A stretch of DNA of 64,000 bases, from assembly GCF_039555335.1 (NCBI RefSeq), contig NC_092641.1, positions 30,130,848 through 30,194,847 of the forward strand, in the 5' to 3' direction. Shown one piece after another: positions 1 to 9,869 of the stretch. Under the pieces are notes generated by a model. The model searched no databases and had not been told where the DNA came from. It worked only from the letters and a program-made list of their open reading frames with translations. The position numbers were made by a program, and so were the translations under genes. Each line of letters opens with the position of its first letter. Within the stretch, counting starts at the first letter, position 1. Source of the DNA: Amphiura filiformis. Its lineage: Eukaryota > Echinodermata > Ophiuroidea > Amphilepidida > Amphiuridae.

Positions 1-819
1 TCAAGATTATTTGCAGATGATTGTGTTGTGTACTCATCGGGAAAGTCTGAAGAACACCTTTGTCAGCTTCAAAGAGATCTCCTTCAACTGCAAAAATGGC
101 AGAACAAATGGTTGATGGAGTTTAACCCTACAAAATGTTATATCATGAAAATTTCCAACAAGAGGAAACCTCCAACAACAAGCTTCAGCTTCTGTGGTCA
201 AGTCTTGAAAGAAGTCTCATCTCATCCTTATCTGGGAGTAGAGCTGGACAGCGGTCTCAAATGGGATGCCCATAGAGACAAAATAATCAAGAAAGCCAAC
301 AGAACCATTGGATTTCTGAGAAGGAACTTATGGTTCTGCACCAAAGAGGTGAAAACCACAGCATACGAAATGCTTGTGCGTCCAATATTGGAGTACAGTA
401 GCGTAGTATGGGATCCCCACTATGAGAAAGACATCAAAAAGTTGGAGATGATCCAGAGAAGAGCTGCACGCTTCTGTATGAACGACTATGGGCAGCAGAG
501 TAGTGTGACTGATATGCTGAATATCCTAGAATGGGACACCTTGAGAGAAAGAAGAAGAAAAAGTCGCCTTCATATGATGTTCAAAATTGACAATAACCTG
601 GTGGGGATCAACAAAGACCAGTACATCACTCCAGCAGTAGACAGTAGGACTAGAGGCAGTCACAACAAGAAAATCCAAGAAGCATCTGCCAACACCAACA
701 TATACAAGTTCTCCTACTTTCCTCGTACAACGCGAGATTGGAACAGACTTACTGAAACCACCGTAACATTACCAAGCCTGGAAGCCTTCAAGAAACAAAT
801 CAAAGACACAAGCAATTAA
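1..819 (+). CDS. LINE reverse transcriptase, C-terminal part (truncated by window edge)
   Basis: The frame is open from base 1 and the first codons read S-R-L-F-A-D-D-C-V-V-Y. F-A-D-D is the catalytic YXDD-type motif of reverse transcriptases, so the real start lies outside the window. Downstream the protein has the thumb and C-terminal features of jockey/CR1-type non-LTR elements: NPTKCYIM, HPYLGVELDSGLKWDAH, R-P-I-L-E-Y-S-S-V-V-W-D-P, IQRRAARF and a final FKKQIKD before TAA. The 272 codons contain no frameshift or stop, so this copy is comparatively young. The 3' untranslated part runs to a short (ATAG)n-like tail at about 884-905, which fits an element ending in a simple repeat. It acts in target-primed reverse transcription of its own RNA. 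Family is certain; clade is tentative. Confidence 0.85.
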   Translation, partial: SRLFADDCVVYSSGKSEEHLCQLQRDLLQLQKWQNKWLMEFNPTKCYIMKISNKRKPPTTSFSFCGQVLKEVSSHPYLGVELDSGLKWDAHRDKIIKKANRTIGFLRRNLWFCTKEVKTTAYEMLVRPILEYSSVVWDPHYEKDIKKLEMIQRRAARFCMNDYGQQSSVTDMLNILEWDTLRERRRKSRLHMMFKIDNNLVGINKDQYITPAVDSRTRGSHNKKIQEASANTNIYKFSYFPRTTRDWNRLTETTVTLPSLEAFKKQIKDTSN

Positions 820-1099
820 TCCCGTCATGCACGCGAGAGCACCAATCAAGTTGGCGTGATGTTAATTTCCCTGCCGACTCAACCATAGAGATAGATAGAG
901 ATAGTTTATGTTCATTGGGATAATGGTCACTGGGGTGCGTGTGTGTGTGTTCGGAAGCTTGAACATCTTGAGAACCGGAAGTGCTATGGTGACGACACAC
1001 ACTTGGTGGAGATAGCACAAAGATGTTTTACTTTAGTAAAACCTAGATACGCTGATGCCTATACTGATGCACGGCAGTAACGTAACCGTTCCGGCTGAA

Positions 1100-1381
1100 A
1101 TCCAGAAATGACGTCATTTGTTCTGGTGCTGCCACTTCCGGGTAACGCGGGAGAAGAACATGCTTTTTGCAAACAAAATGGCCGACTCGTCCCGGCCCCT
1201 TTCCAGCGAAAATACAGCTTATTTAGCCAATGTGAACATGGGGTCATCGGTTATAATATTTTCATATCATATTGGACTAACACGTCAGCTATATGGTATT
1301 TCACGATATAACAGTAATAAAAAGAAAACTGCAAACGTTCGTTCGTCGGATGTGACCAGCTCTAATGACGTCATGATGTAA
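1100..1381 (+). promoter_or_regulatory. Promoter-like cluster with possible first coding exon
   Basis: Two perfect cAMP-response palindromes TGACGTCA lie at 1109-1116 and 1366-1373, and an ETS-type CACTTCCG at 1133-1140. The ATG at 1178 has a good context (aaaATGG) overlapping a YY1-like AAAATGGCC. That ATG opens 67 codons beginning MADSSRPLSSENTAYLANVN and ending at 1381. No convincing strong donor follows (a GTATTT at about 1292 is possible), and no downstream exon could be linked. The motifs are seen; promoter function is inferred. It could equally be chance in a locally GC-richer patch. Confidence 0.3.
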
Positions 1382-1582
1382 ACAATGTCCGGGTCATTAA
1401 TAATTAATTAGGTAAACCCAAATATGGAAACCTCCAAACCTATGCAAATTAGGTGTTCGACGAATCAGAATACGATCAGCCCACCTCCAAACTTATGCAA
1501 ATGAGTTCAGGCGGTTACGTGAACATGTACAGTAGTTGATCGGCTCTTGTGTATACCGACCTCTGTGGGATAGCATGACCAG

Positions 1583-2617
1583 TATGGCAAGCCAAGGGGT
1601 CCAAAAGCGTGGAACTGCTACGCGTAGCTTCTTTCTCGTTACGTGCAGCTTATTAACCAATCAGATTCGCGGTTTTAAACACGTGGAGCTGATGTAAACA
1701 TCCTCTCTCACAAATATTACGTTGTTAATTTTTGTAAATGAAAATATCTGTAGTATATCAGCAAAAAATGGTATAGGTGCTATTAAAGTAATATCTGAAC
1801 AGAATGATGATTGTTCTATATTTAGGGTGCTATCATTTTCTTCGGACGGGGATCCCAAATATAGGGGGTCATACTTTTTTGGAAAGAAAAATAAGGGGGG
1901 AGGGGGTCATAAATTGATAATGACAAAATGTAGGGAGTCACAAGATGACTACAGATAGTGTGTTTATTGTATTCAAAAAGACTGATTTCAATACAATTTT
2001 AGACTGTCTATAGGGGGTACGGTGTATCGGTGGTGGGAGTCGGGGTCATAACATTTTGATGCCGAAATAATGAGGGCCGCAATTTTATTGACGCCGACTT
2101 TTTGTAAATTTAGGAACCCCCCCCCGTTCCGAAAAAAAAAAAATGATGACCCATTTACTCTCTCCATATTTACACAGTGGCATGTGATATCGCTTTCCCT
2201 GCAATATCTTTATACACAGCGCTTTACATCAGTAGTAGTTGTTGTTTGACCTTCATATCCCCTGCACCGCTAATACAGCCCGAGTATAAAGTTACTTGCT
2301 ATTAAACACGGTGTAAACTTGGAAACACTAAATAAATATGCTTTGTGTCATTTTAGCCAGGCATTAGCAACATGTAGGCCCTACTCTTGACACGTGCTGT
2401 GATTTGGCCTCCTTTACCTGTTCGTTATCTATGCTAATTCCGTAAATTAATTACAAGATAATAATTGTGAAAGAGGATACCTATAACTATACTACGCGCA
2501 GCTAACGACCCAACCACGTGATTAAATTTGACTATTTTGATTGGTCAAACAGCTGCTCGTAACGAGAAAGAAGCTACGCGTAGCTGTTCCACGCTTTTGG
2601 ACCCCTTGGCTTGCCAT
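1583..2617. mobile_element. Non-autonomous DNA transposon, ~110-bp TIRs, 8-bp TSD
   Basis: Termini are inverted copies of each other for about 110 bp, starting ATGGCAAGCCAAGGGGTCC at the left and closing with its complement at 2617. They contain a shared GCTACGCGTAGC palindrome. The direct repeat ATGACCAG flanks both sides (1575-1582 and 2618-2625). An 8-bp duplication fits hAT or a related superfamily, but the ends are not the usual CAGGG type. The interior (about 800 bp) is AT-rich and has no transposase frame. Confidence 0.8.
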
Positions 2618-4037
2618 ATGACCAGAGCCCGGGACCGGATGGCAAATATCATGTAGATTATTTATGTAAAAATGTTTCTAGATCAGTGCAAATTACATAT
2701 GATAATTATGTAGAGTGTAGAGATTTATACGTTTGATAGTAGACATCAAAGAAAAGTTTAAAACTAGTCAACAACACTCACGTTTTTGTCCGAATAATTT
2801 TAGAGTAACCATACTCCGTCAGCGGTGTGATACTGGTGAATGACTGATGTATGCACTTTACTTCCTGTTGACAATGTCCTTTTTTGACCTTTTGTCCGGT
2901 GTTTCTAGAAGTAAAGTGTCATAGATCTTGGAAAGTTCTCGGCCCCCGTCCCTATTAAGAGTGGGGCTGGTCTCTTTCTTGATGAAAATGGCCTCTCTCA
3001 CTTTTCTTGGCAATAGTTTTTCTTCCCCTCTTAATAATAAAAATGAATTAAAAAAATTCAGTGAGGGCGTCCTCCTCAGCAAATGTTATAATATGGCTTT
3101 AATATGCAATGTATGCAAAATTGATGCCAATAGAAAACCGTACATGATATCAGGGTGCGGGTTTTTTTTTTTGCACACATAGGCCTATGTATACAAAGTT
3201 CTTTCAATTGATAACAAAAAATACACACAAAGTAATTAATTATGCAAATTAGCTAATTACAGCTAATTATGTATTCATGATATTATTATGTAAATTAGGC
3301 ATGAGTAATTTTGGGTTTTTTCAATATTTAATGAACAACATATATTTTGTGACTACTGAAACAAAAGAATAACAACAATAATTTTGTTTTCGTGTTTTTT
3401 ATAAATATGGTAAAATACCACGTAAAAATACACTTTCTTATGGTAGCCTACATAACAGAAAAAAAATGGTTTTCAGATTTTAAAAAAATCAATAGGGAGC
3501 CAAATCTACCATGAATTAGTTAGTAGGCCTATATGAATTTCATAATATTTAAACCAATCAGTAAAAATACATTAACATGTTATATATATTTGAAGTCAGT
3601 CAACCGTGTTCCATTTACCTCAAGTGGATCACTTGCGGGGTAAATGGAACACCAAACTAATTAATTAGCATATTAATTTGCATAATTTCATCATTAAAAT
3701 CTCCTATTTTATTGTTTAAAACATTTATTTTATTGTAGATAACAAACATATTGCCAATATTGTATGACAACTCTCAGCATAAGGCCATATAAAATTAATA
3801 TTTTGGTCCTCGTCCAGAGAATTTTCATGAATTGATGAGGGAGGGAGGTGTTTTTTTTTTTTTCAATGTAAAATCAGCACTGTCAGTAGTTTTCGGTCTT
3901 TTCCAACAGTGCTCGAGGAAACGATGAGGCACTTTTTTTTTTTCAAATTTTTACGGTGAGATTCTGAGGGATAAACCCCCTGGAGTACCACAAAAAGACT
4001 TGAGTAGTAAGTACGCCTGTAGGGACCATTTCAAGGC
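2618..4037. other. AT-rich interval without a recognised gene
   Basis: No credible coding frame is visible. Two small items stand out. 3045-3105 is a repeat fragment that reappears at 46030-46090 (shared GTGAGGGCGTC and TCAGCAAATGTTATAATATG). An inverted repeat at 3606-3653 has 14-bp arms, GTGTTCCATTTACC and its complement. Octamer-like TTATGCAAATTAGC sits at about 3239-3252. Confidence 0.5.
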
Positions 4038-4175
4038 CACCAGGTCAAAGGTCAACCAAGGTCAAAGGTCAACCGGAAGTGGTCAAAGGTCAACCGGAAA
4101 TACCGCCATTTTGAAAAGGTCAACCGGAAATACCGCCATTTTGAAAAGGTCAACCGGAAATACCGCCATTTTAAA
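4038..4175 (+). repeat. Short tandem array of AGGTCAAAGGTCAACCGGAA
   Basis: The stretch starts with near-perfect GGTCAAAGGTCAACCGG repeats and then shows three copies of a 31-bp unit containing TACCGCCATTTTGAAAA. The first part contains AGGTCAAAGGTCA, the direct-repeat-1 layout recognised by nuclear receptors such as RXR and HNF4. The array then fades into an A-rich tract. It has no coding role that can be supported. Confidence 0.75.
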
Positions 4176-4440
4176 AAATTTCAAAATAAAAACTTTCAAA
4201 AAAATTTCAAAAAAAAATAGAAAAAAAAAAAAATTGAAAAAAAAAAAAAAAATTGAAAAAATTTGAAAAAAAACAATTTTGAAAAAAAAAAATTTGAAAA
4301 CATTTGAAAAAAAAAAAATTTTGAAAAAATTTTTCCAGAAAAAAAAAAATTTAAAAAAAAATTCAAACAAAAAATTCAAACTAAAATTTTCAAAAAAAAA
4401 AAAAATTAAAAAAAATTTTCGAAAAAAAAAAAAAAAAAAA
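4176..4440. repeat. A-rich low-complexity tract
   Basis: About 260 bp are nearly all A with scattered TTT and TTG interruptions, read as AAAATTTGAAAAAA variants. It sits directly between two minisatellites and probably grew by slippage. The long phenylalanine-rich frame on the other strand is an artefact of this composition. Confidence 0.8.
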
Positions 4441-4544
4441 TGAGCGAATGTAAATAAAATACCGCCATTTTGAATCGAGAAGTTTCTTTTTTACCAGCGT
4501 TCATATTTAGGGATGTTAATACAGGGACGTTAATATTTAGGGAC

Positions 4545-4700
4545 GGTGAAATGAGCGAATGAGCAGTGAAATGAGCAGTGAAATGAGTGAATGAGCAGTG
4601 AAATGAGCAAATGAGCAGTGAAATGAGTAAATGAGCAGTGAAATGAGCAAATGAGCAGCGAAATGAGTCAATGAGCATGGAAATGAGTCAATGAGCATGT
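4545..4700 (+). repeat. ATGAGCAGTGAA minisatellite
   Basis: Units of 12-13 bp, mainly GAGCAGTGAAAT with GAGTAAATGAGCA variants, are repeated roughly a dozen times. Adjacent units share substitutions, the usual mark of local slippage. No coding role is supported. Confidence 0.75.
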
Positions 4701-4779
4701 AAAATGAAATAAACAAACGTAAGATTCTATCTTCTTTTTAAACTTTTATTAGCAACTTCCAGAAAAGAGCGATCGATTA

Positions 4780-5155
4780 ACACGCTTCCATCTCGTCATC
4801 CTCTTCGTCCTGTTGCAAAAGCCCGGCGAATTGAGATCGATGTTTAGCCAGCGTTATTTTCACCGCTTTGCCTACGTCCATGCCTTTATCTGTCTTCTCT
4901 TCTAGGTCGATCACGATATCCTGATGAGTTTCGTCATATTTCAAATGGACGTTATGTGCCAAAAATGTCCCGTAGCTGTCAAAAAATCTCGTTTAACGGC
5001 CCATACAGTCTTCATATTAGCCTTTTCCTGGCCAGGTCTTCAGCCATACCTTCGTTGACGTACTACTTTTCGTATTTTTGGGCCCTCATCTCGCGAGTAG
5101 CTACTCTGGCCCGTTTAAGCCATTCTCGATACGTGACATTTACCCAGATAGCAAG
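4780..5155 (-). pseudogene. Decayed coding fragment of unknown family
   Basis: Read on the minus strand, protein-like text survives across frames: YREWLKRARVATREMRAQK, then YVNEGMAEDLARKRLI after a TAG, and after a frame change FFDSYGTFLAHNVHLKYDE, ending in THQDIVIDLEEKTDKGMDVG, KAVKITLAKHRSQF and an acidic QQDEEDDEMEAC tail. At least four stops and one frameshift separate the pieces. Amphipathic charge patterning and the acidic C-terminus look like a real helical protein, not chance. I do not recognise the family; it may be a transposon-borne or repetitive host ORF. It is cut at its upstream side by the ACGTTGG minisatellite. No function is proposed. Confidence 0.45.
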
Positions 5156-5760
5156 ATAACGTTGGCCCAACGTTGGCAATGGTCGGCATGGTCGCGGTCG
5201 GTAAGCCGACGCCAAGCCAACATTGGACCAACATTGACATGCCAACCTTTAGTCATGGTTGGTATGGGAACGTCAGGCCAACGTTGGGTCAACGTTGTTA
5301 TGCCAACCTTATATTATGGTCGATATGCCAACGTCAAGCCAACGTAGCCAGCCAACCTTAAAATGACGGTCAGCATGCCAATGTTGGGCCAACGTTGTTG
5401 TGCCAACCTTAAATGATGATCGGTATGCCAACGTCGAGCCAACGTAGCCAGCCAACCTTAAAATGACGGTCGGTATGCCAACGTTGGGCCAACGTTGTTG
5501 TGCCAACCTTAAATGATGGTCGATATGCCAACGTCGAGCCAACATAGCAAGCCAACCTTTAAATGACGGTCGGTAAGCCGAGGATGGGCCAACGTTGTTG
5601 TGCCAACCTTTAATGATAGTCGGTATGCCAACGTTGTACCAACGTAGCCAGCCAGTCGTAAAATGACGCGTTGTTACGTGGAGGTTGGACCAACGTCGTC
5701 GCACACACGGTTGGAATCCCAACATTGGACCAACGATGGTATAAACTGTTGTTCAAGTCA
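5150..5760. repeat. ACGTTGG minisatellite, block 1
   Basis: Units combine GGCCAACGTTGTTGTGCCAA with AATGACGGTCGGTATGCCAA and CGTCGAGCCAACGTAGCC, alternating at roughly 80-85 bp. The core GTTGGCCCAACGTTGGC is self-complementary, so both strands look alike and long spurious frames appear on each. A second block of the same type lies at 6470-6755, and the outer edges of the two blocks carry related inverted text (CAGATAGCAA left, TTGCTATCTAG right). The two blocks may be the ends of one element. Confidence 0.8.
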
Positions 5761-5879
5761 TGGAAATTGTCATGTTTATAATTATTTTCTTTTTACTACT
5801 AAGGCGTAAGAGTGACATTAAATAAAGACTATAAAAGCCCCACTAGATAAACTTATAATAATATTAAATATTATCAAAT

Positions 5880-5903
5880 AATAGTAATAATAATAATAAT
5901 AAC

Positions 5904-5979
<76 letters not shown>

Positions 5980-6045
5980 GGCCTAATGAATAATAATGAT
6001 GATAATGATAATAATAATGATGATGATAATAATGATAATGCTTAT
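5880..6045. repeat. (TAA)n microsatellite
   Basis: About 30 near-perfect TAA triplets at 5880-5978 pass into mixed GATAATAAT triplets up to 6045. The leucine-rich frame on the minus strand is an artefact. Confidence 0.95.
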
Positions 6046-6264
6046 AGCCTACTAGGTATGTAATTATATTTAACAATATTGCTTTGGAATTAAATCAACA
6101 ATAAGAATTTTATTTTTATATTACTTTTTTTTTAAATCAACATTTATAGAAAATGTTATCAATATTCACAGTAAATTTGATCAATATCCCTAAAAAGATG
6201 CACTTTGGCAGGTTTAGTCATGAAAATATAGCTTATATTTACTTAAAACACTTGTTCAACTATG

Positions 6265-6342
6265 TAATCCCAGTTAGGTCAATTGGTAGAGCATCAGACT
6301 GTTAAACAGAAGGTCCCTGGTTCGAATCCCGGTAAGTACTAA
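6265..6342 (+). tRNA. tRNA-like sequence with Pol III A and B boxes (pseudogene or SINE head)
   Basis: An internal promoter A box TAGGTCAATTGG is at 6275-6286 and a perfect B box GGTTCGAATCC at 6319-6329. The D arm and TAGAGCATCAGACT portion resemble lysine tRNAs. However, the anticodon stem has mismatches, the T stem has one mismatch, and the presumed acceptor strands do not pair. It is therefore probably a tRNA-derived SINE head or tRNA pseudogene, not a working tRNA. It lies between the two ACGTTGG minisatellite blocks. Confidence 0.5.
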
Positions 6343-6469
6343 GGTAAGAGACTTGTGTAAAATTAAGGTAGTTAATTTGTCTTCATTGTAAAATAGAAAG
6401 CCAGGTAATTTAAGACTTAAAGTAAGCACAGTATACACAAGTAAATAATTGTTTTCATTTTTTTTTCTC

Positions 6470-6755
6470 ATTGGGCTTGTTTGCCAATGGTTGGCTCAAC
6501 GTTGGCTATTGGTTGGATCAACGTTGGTCAAATAACGTTGGCCCAACATCAAAGATCCAACGTCGCAAATTACATTTGCATTGCGGTTGGGTCAAAGTTG
6601 GCTCGACATTGGCCCAACGTTGGCCCAACGTGGTGGTGGTTGGGTGCCTGGCCAAAATTACGCGGGCCAACGTCGAAAAGCAACGTTGACCCAACGTGGT
6701 AAGGTCAGTTCGCTCACGTTGGCCCAACGTAGTGTTGCTATCTAGACATGTTTGC
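6470..6755. repeat. ACGTTGG minisatellite, block 2
   Basis: The repeat vocabulary matches 5150-5760 (GTTGGCTCAACGTTGGC, GGCCCAACGTTGGCCCAACG). Units here are shorter and more degenerate. The right edge reads TGTTGCTATCTAGACATG, the complement of text just left of block 1. Confidence 0.75.
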
Positions 6756-6773
6756 TGGGGATTACGATTGGTA

Positions 6774-7078
6774 TACGCTGGCGAAGTTACGTAATTAATC
6801 GGATTAATTACCATAGCAATAGGTGAAAACAATTTTGAACATATCGCGCTGCACTACAAGCAGGTTACACTCATCACCTGTGTATGTCTGCAATCATAGA
6901 TTGAATACAATACTGGTCTTTTCAAAGATACTAATCTTACAGGTGCAAGTAATCAGCTTGATATGGTTCAATGAAGAGGTACCGCGTGACGGTATCAGTG
7001 CAGCGCGGTATATTTAAAAATTGTTTTCACCTATTGCTATGGTAGTTAATCCGATTATTACGTAACTTCGCCAGCGTA
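6774..7078. mobile_element. TA-flanked MITE with ~80-bp TIRs
   Basis: The element opens TACGCTGGCGAAGTTACGTA and closes with its complement. Terminal repeats match for about 80 bp, including ACCATAGCAATAGGTGAAAA. TA dinucleotides flank both ends (6772-6773 and 7079-7080), the target duplication of Tc1/mariner-type transposition. Length is 305 bp and no protein is encoded. It sits about 40 bp upstream of the conserved 5' block of gene A. Confidence 0.8.
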
Positions 7079-7120
7079 TAGTAATTTCCTGCATAGCTGA
7101 GTCTGAGGAAATACGATCAT

Positions 7121-7305
7121 ATCAATACCGCCCAAGCTCTGCGGTGACGAGCTGTTGATAATTTCATAACGTTGGCCAGATTTTTTGCTGCGAACGAACC
7201 ACACACAGTGGCTGCGAACTGGACAATCTTCCTGCCAATATCACTCTTTTTAAGATTCATGAGATTGATGGTGCTTGGTAAAATTATCTGCTACAAATAA
7301 CTAAG
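7121..7305 (+). other. Candidate 5' non-coding exon of zinc-finger gene A
   Basis: This block is alignable with 26310-26491, which lies at the matching place upstream of gene B. Shared text includes ATACCGCCC, AGCTCTGCG, GACGAGCTGTTGATAA, GAACTGGACAAT and CAAATGGTA. Both copies end at a donor-like site (here AAG|GTAAAT at 7305/7306; B AAG|GTAATT). Both carry a short upstream frame at the same place: 7259-7300 reads MRLMVLGKIICYK-stop, and B reads MRLVVLSKIVC-stop. Nothing else outside the coding exons is conserved so well between the duplicates. A spliced leader exon is the simplest explanation; a conserved promoter or enhancer is the alternative. No transcript evidence is available. Confidence 0.5.
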
Positions 7306-7561
7306 GTAAATTTAAATAAACCTAAAGCCAAATTTATACAAATGGTACTATTCTGCTGGAAATCCTGGGCATGATCATGACTCGAGTGATGAGATGATGA
7401 AATAATTTAAAGGAGTATTTCGTGATCCTAGCATCCTCTTTTTATGACATTTTTCAGTACATATCCACGAAAAAAGCCTATTCCCAAAATTTCAGGTTAT
7501 TCCGATTTTGCGTTTGCAAGTTATGCATGATTATGTGTATTACACTGCTCCATAGACAATG

Positions 7562-8802
7562 TAGGTAACCCATACCCAGGCAAACCTTAGTTAACACATT
7601 TGCTAGTCAGCCAAATTCGCCGACAATGTCAATGCATATTTACATAGAAATTTAAAACAACTGGCCGAAGAAGAAAACGTACATAAATATGTTTTCTATA
7701 CTTCACTTGACCCAAATATATGATTTTTTATGGTGATAAGTCACTCGCACATGGAATTTTAGAGGGATTTGGAACAAGCGAATCAAGCCTGCCGATACGT
7801 CTATTGTTATTATAACACTTCTCATGAATATTAATAACAATGACCTGGCTTTTCTCACCACAACATCACTTTGCACTTGAGAGAGTTGAATGGTTATTGA
7901 CTAACACTCACATACACTCACCCCACACACTGTGATCAAGTAACAAGTTACTACTGAAGTTTGAAATAAAATGAAATAGTAAAATAAAAGTTTGAAAAAG
8001 AATATTGAAATAATTTTAAAAGTAAACTAAATTGAAAAAATAGAATAGAATAAAAGGAATAAAACTAAACAAAACTAAACTAAAGAATATAATAAAATAA
8101 ACTGCAATATAATAAATAAACATTAAATAAATAAATAAATAAATAATATTAACCAACATGATTTCACTTGAGCCTTGGCCTATGATTTTTTTTAAATAAA
8201 TAAATAAAATAAATAAATAAAACATTAAAATAAAAAATAAATAAACGAGTTATATAAATAGGCCTAGTATAAAGAAATAAAAATAAACATTACAATTGAT
8301 AATAAGTATAAAATAAATAATAAATGCAAAAAATGTCTAAATTTATTAAATTGAATTAATAAATACAAAATATCTTAATTTTATTTATAATGTGTGCCGT
8401 GTGTGAGAGCATGCTGCCCATACGTCATCGACATGCAGAAAACATAATTCAATCGATTGCTAACAGGAAGTGAGTGTGTTGCATTAATATTCATGAGTAG
8501 TATTATAATAACAGTAGACGTATCGGCAGGCTTGATTCGCTTGTGATTTGGATAGCAGTTCCATTTAAAAAAGCTGCTATCATAATGAGATTAAGATCTA
8601 GAAACACCCCCGAAATGCCGTTTTGGGGAATTTTGCTAGCTGAAACTTTTTGATGAAAGTCAATCTTTGACAAGATGTAACTTTGCTACGGAAAGTGCTA
8701 TGAAAAAATGGTTTTCAGTTTTGGCTTTGTTTACTCAAGGGCTTTGATTTGATATATAAAATGATGCAGTTTGATGGCAAATTTGAATTCACCTAGTATA
8801 CC
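7562..8802. mobile_element. Insertion within MITE M, 9-bp TSD
   Basis: The 9-mer TAGACAATG is present once in the two uninterrupted M copies but twice here, at 7553-7561 and 8803-8811, exactly bracketing 1241 bp of unrelated sequence. The inserted piece has no obvious long terminal inverted repeat. Nine-base duplications are typical of Mutator-like elements, but that assignment is only a suggestion. It contains a further inserted element, 7774-8544, leaving about 460 bp of its own sequence. Confidence 0.75.
7774..8544. mobile_element. Innermost nested element, ~60-bp TIRs, 8-bp TSD
   Basis: Left end ACAAGCGAATCAAGCCTGCC is matched by its exact complement at the right end, and similarity continues for about 60 bp to CTCATGAATATTAAT. 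GATTTGGA is duplicated at 7766-7773 and 8545-8552. The 771-bp interior is A/T-rich with AAATAAATAAAT runs and encodes nothing. An 8-bp duplication fits a hAT-type mechanism. Confidence 0.8.
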
Positions 8803-9138
8803 TAGACAATGCGTTGTAATTTCGTTCTGGTGCACCAGAACGAAATTCAAATTTCACGATATCTTTGCAAAACTAATTAATCTGCAAGAAATATTTTGTA
8901 CATAAACATTATGTAGCCAGAGGTTTCCAGTGATATAAAAATCTCAACTTTTTTTTGAGAAAAGTGGGGGATGAGGCTGTGGATCATGAAATGCCCCTTT
9001 TAATGTATACGTAAAACTAAAAGTGCCGTACTATTAATATTACGCTGACTTTCGTATTCGGCGAGGAGGACGATTTCGACCTCCTGGTTTGTTTACAAAC
9101 AGAGAGGTAGACAAAAGACCGTTCCGCTTGTCCAAACC

Positions 9139-9590
9139 AGTGGCGTAACTAGGGTTGGTAGCGCCCGGGGCAAGAAACAAAATTGGCGCCCCTCACCCCC
9201 GCCCCCGAGGTGGCGGGGGGGAGGGGCTTGGGAAAAATAAGAAGCTTATGTTACAAATGCGTGCGAAGCGCGTGGAAAATTTTGCCATATTTGAAGCTAA
9301 ATTGTTGAAATAGGATAATGCAAAAGTGGAATAATTTCGTCGGGCTTGGAAAAAAATAAGAAGTTTATGTTACAAATGCGCGCAAAGCACGTGGAAAATT
9401 TTGCCATTGTTGAAATAGGATAATGCAAAAGTGGAATAATTTCGTGCGTAGCGCGAAAAATGTGCAATTTTGTGGCTAAAATAGCCAAATATGAGGTTAA
9501 GTGAGGCCGATTTGGCGCCCCCCCTAGTGGTAGCGCCCGGTGGTAGTGCCCTCCCCTTCCCCCTCCCCCCCATTTGCCATCAACATTTCA
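9139..9590. repeat. CAGTGGCGTAACTAGGG-type dispersed repeat with internal duplication
   Basis: The left edge CAGTGGCGTAACTAGGG resembles hAT ends seen elsewhere in the window. Inside, a segment of roughly 100 bp (AAGTTTATGTTACAAATGCG, GTGGAAAATTTTGCCAT, GGATAATGCAAAAGTGGAAT) occurs twice, at about 9240-9335 and 9355-9445. C-rich runs follow. No right terminus or target duplication could be fixed. Confidence 0.5.
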
Positions 9591-9869
9591 TATGGAAACA
9601 GTTCAGACCCAGAACAGGATCATGTCAGAAATTAATATTTTGTTCTGGGTCTGATTATTCGGACTAACTTTATACATGTATGACATAACATTTTTATTTT
9701 AATGATTATCATCCCCGGGCATATGATATAGGCCTAGTCTAGATGCTAGTCTAGACTAGCTGCCAGTGCTATTCCTGCTCTTTATCAGTGACTAACCAAA
9801 TAACATCAAATCGGGGCTCGTGCATTAGACGCGTCAACATCAGCTATCATTACACGTACAGCCATATTC

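Larger units (their letters stand above)
7411..8999. mobile_element. TTAA-flanked MITE (family M), copy 1, interrupted by nested elements
   Basis: Ends read AGGAGTATTTCGTGATCC and its near complement ATGAAATGCCCCTT, with TTAA on both sides (7407-7410 and 9000-9003). Intact copies of about 338 bp are at 46792-47130 and 51082-51419, and a left-end fragment at 24141-24255. This copy is 1589 bp because 7562-8802 was inserted into it. All copies contain a perfect inner palindrome, TTTCGTTCTGG-TGCA-CCAGAACGAAA. TTAA duplication suggests a Kolobok or piggyBac-type source. No protein is encoded. Confidence 0.85.

Noticed and set aside
4083-4379. Phenylalanine-rich minus-strand frame
   Set aside because: Composition artefact of the A-rich tract.
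5309-5725. 138-codon minus-strand frame
   Set aside because: It lies entirely in the ACGTTGG minisatellite; periodic residues reflect the DNA repeat.
5864-6076. Leucine/tyrosine-rich minus-strand frame
   Set aside because: Translation of the (TAA)n microsatellite.
6274-6471. Minus-strand peptide ending TGIRTRDLLFNSLMLYQLT
   Set aside because: This peptide is the familiar antisense translation of a tRNA-like sequence.
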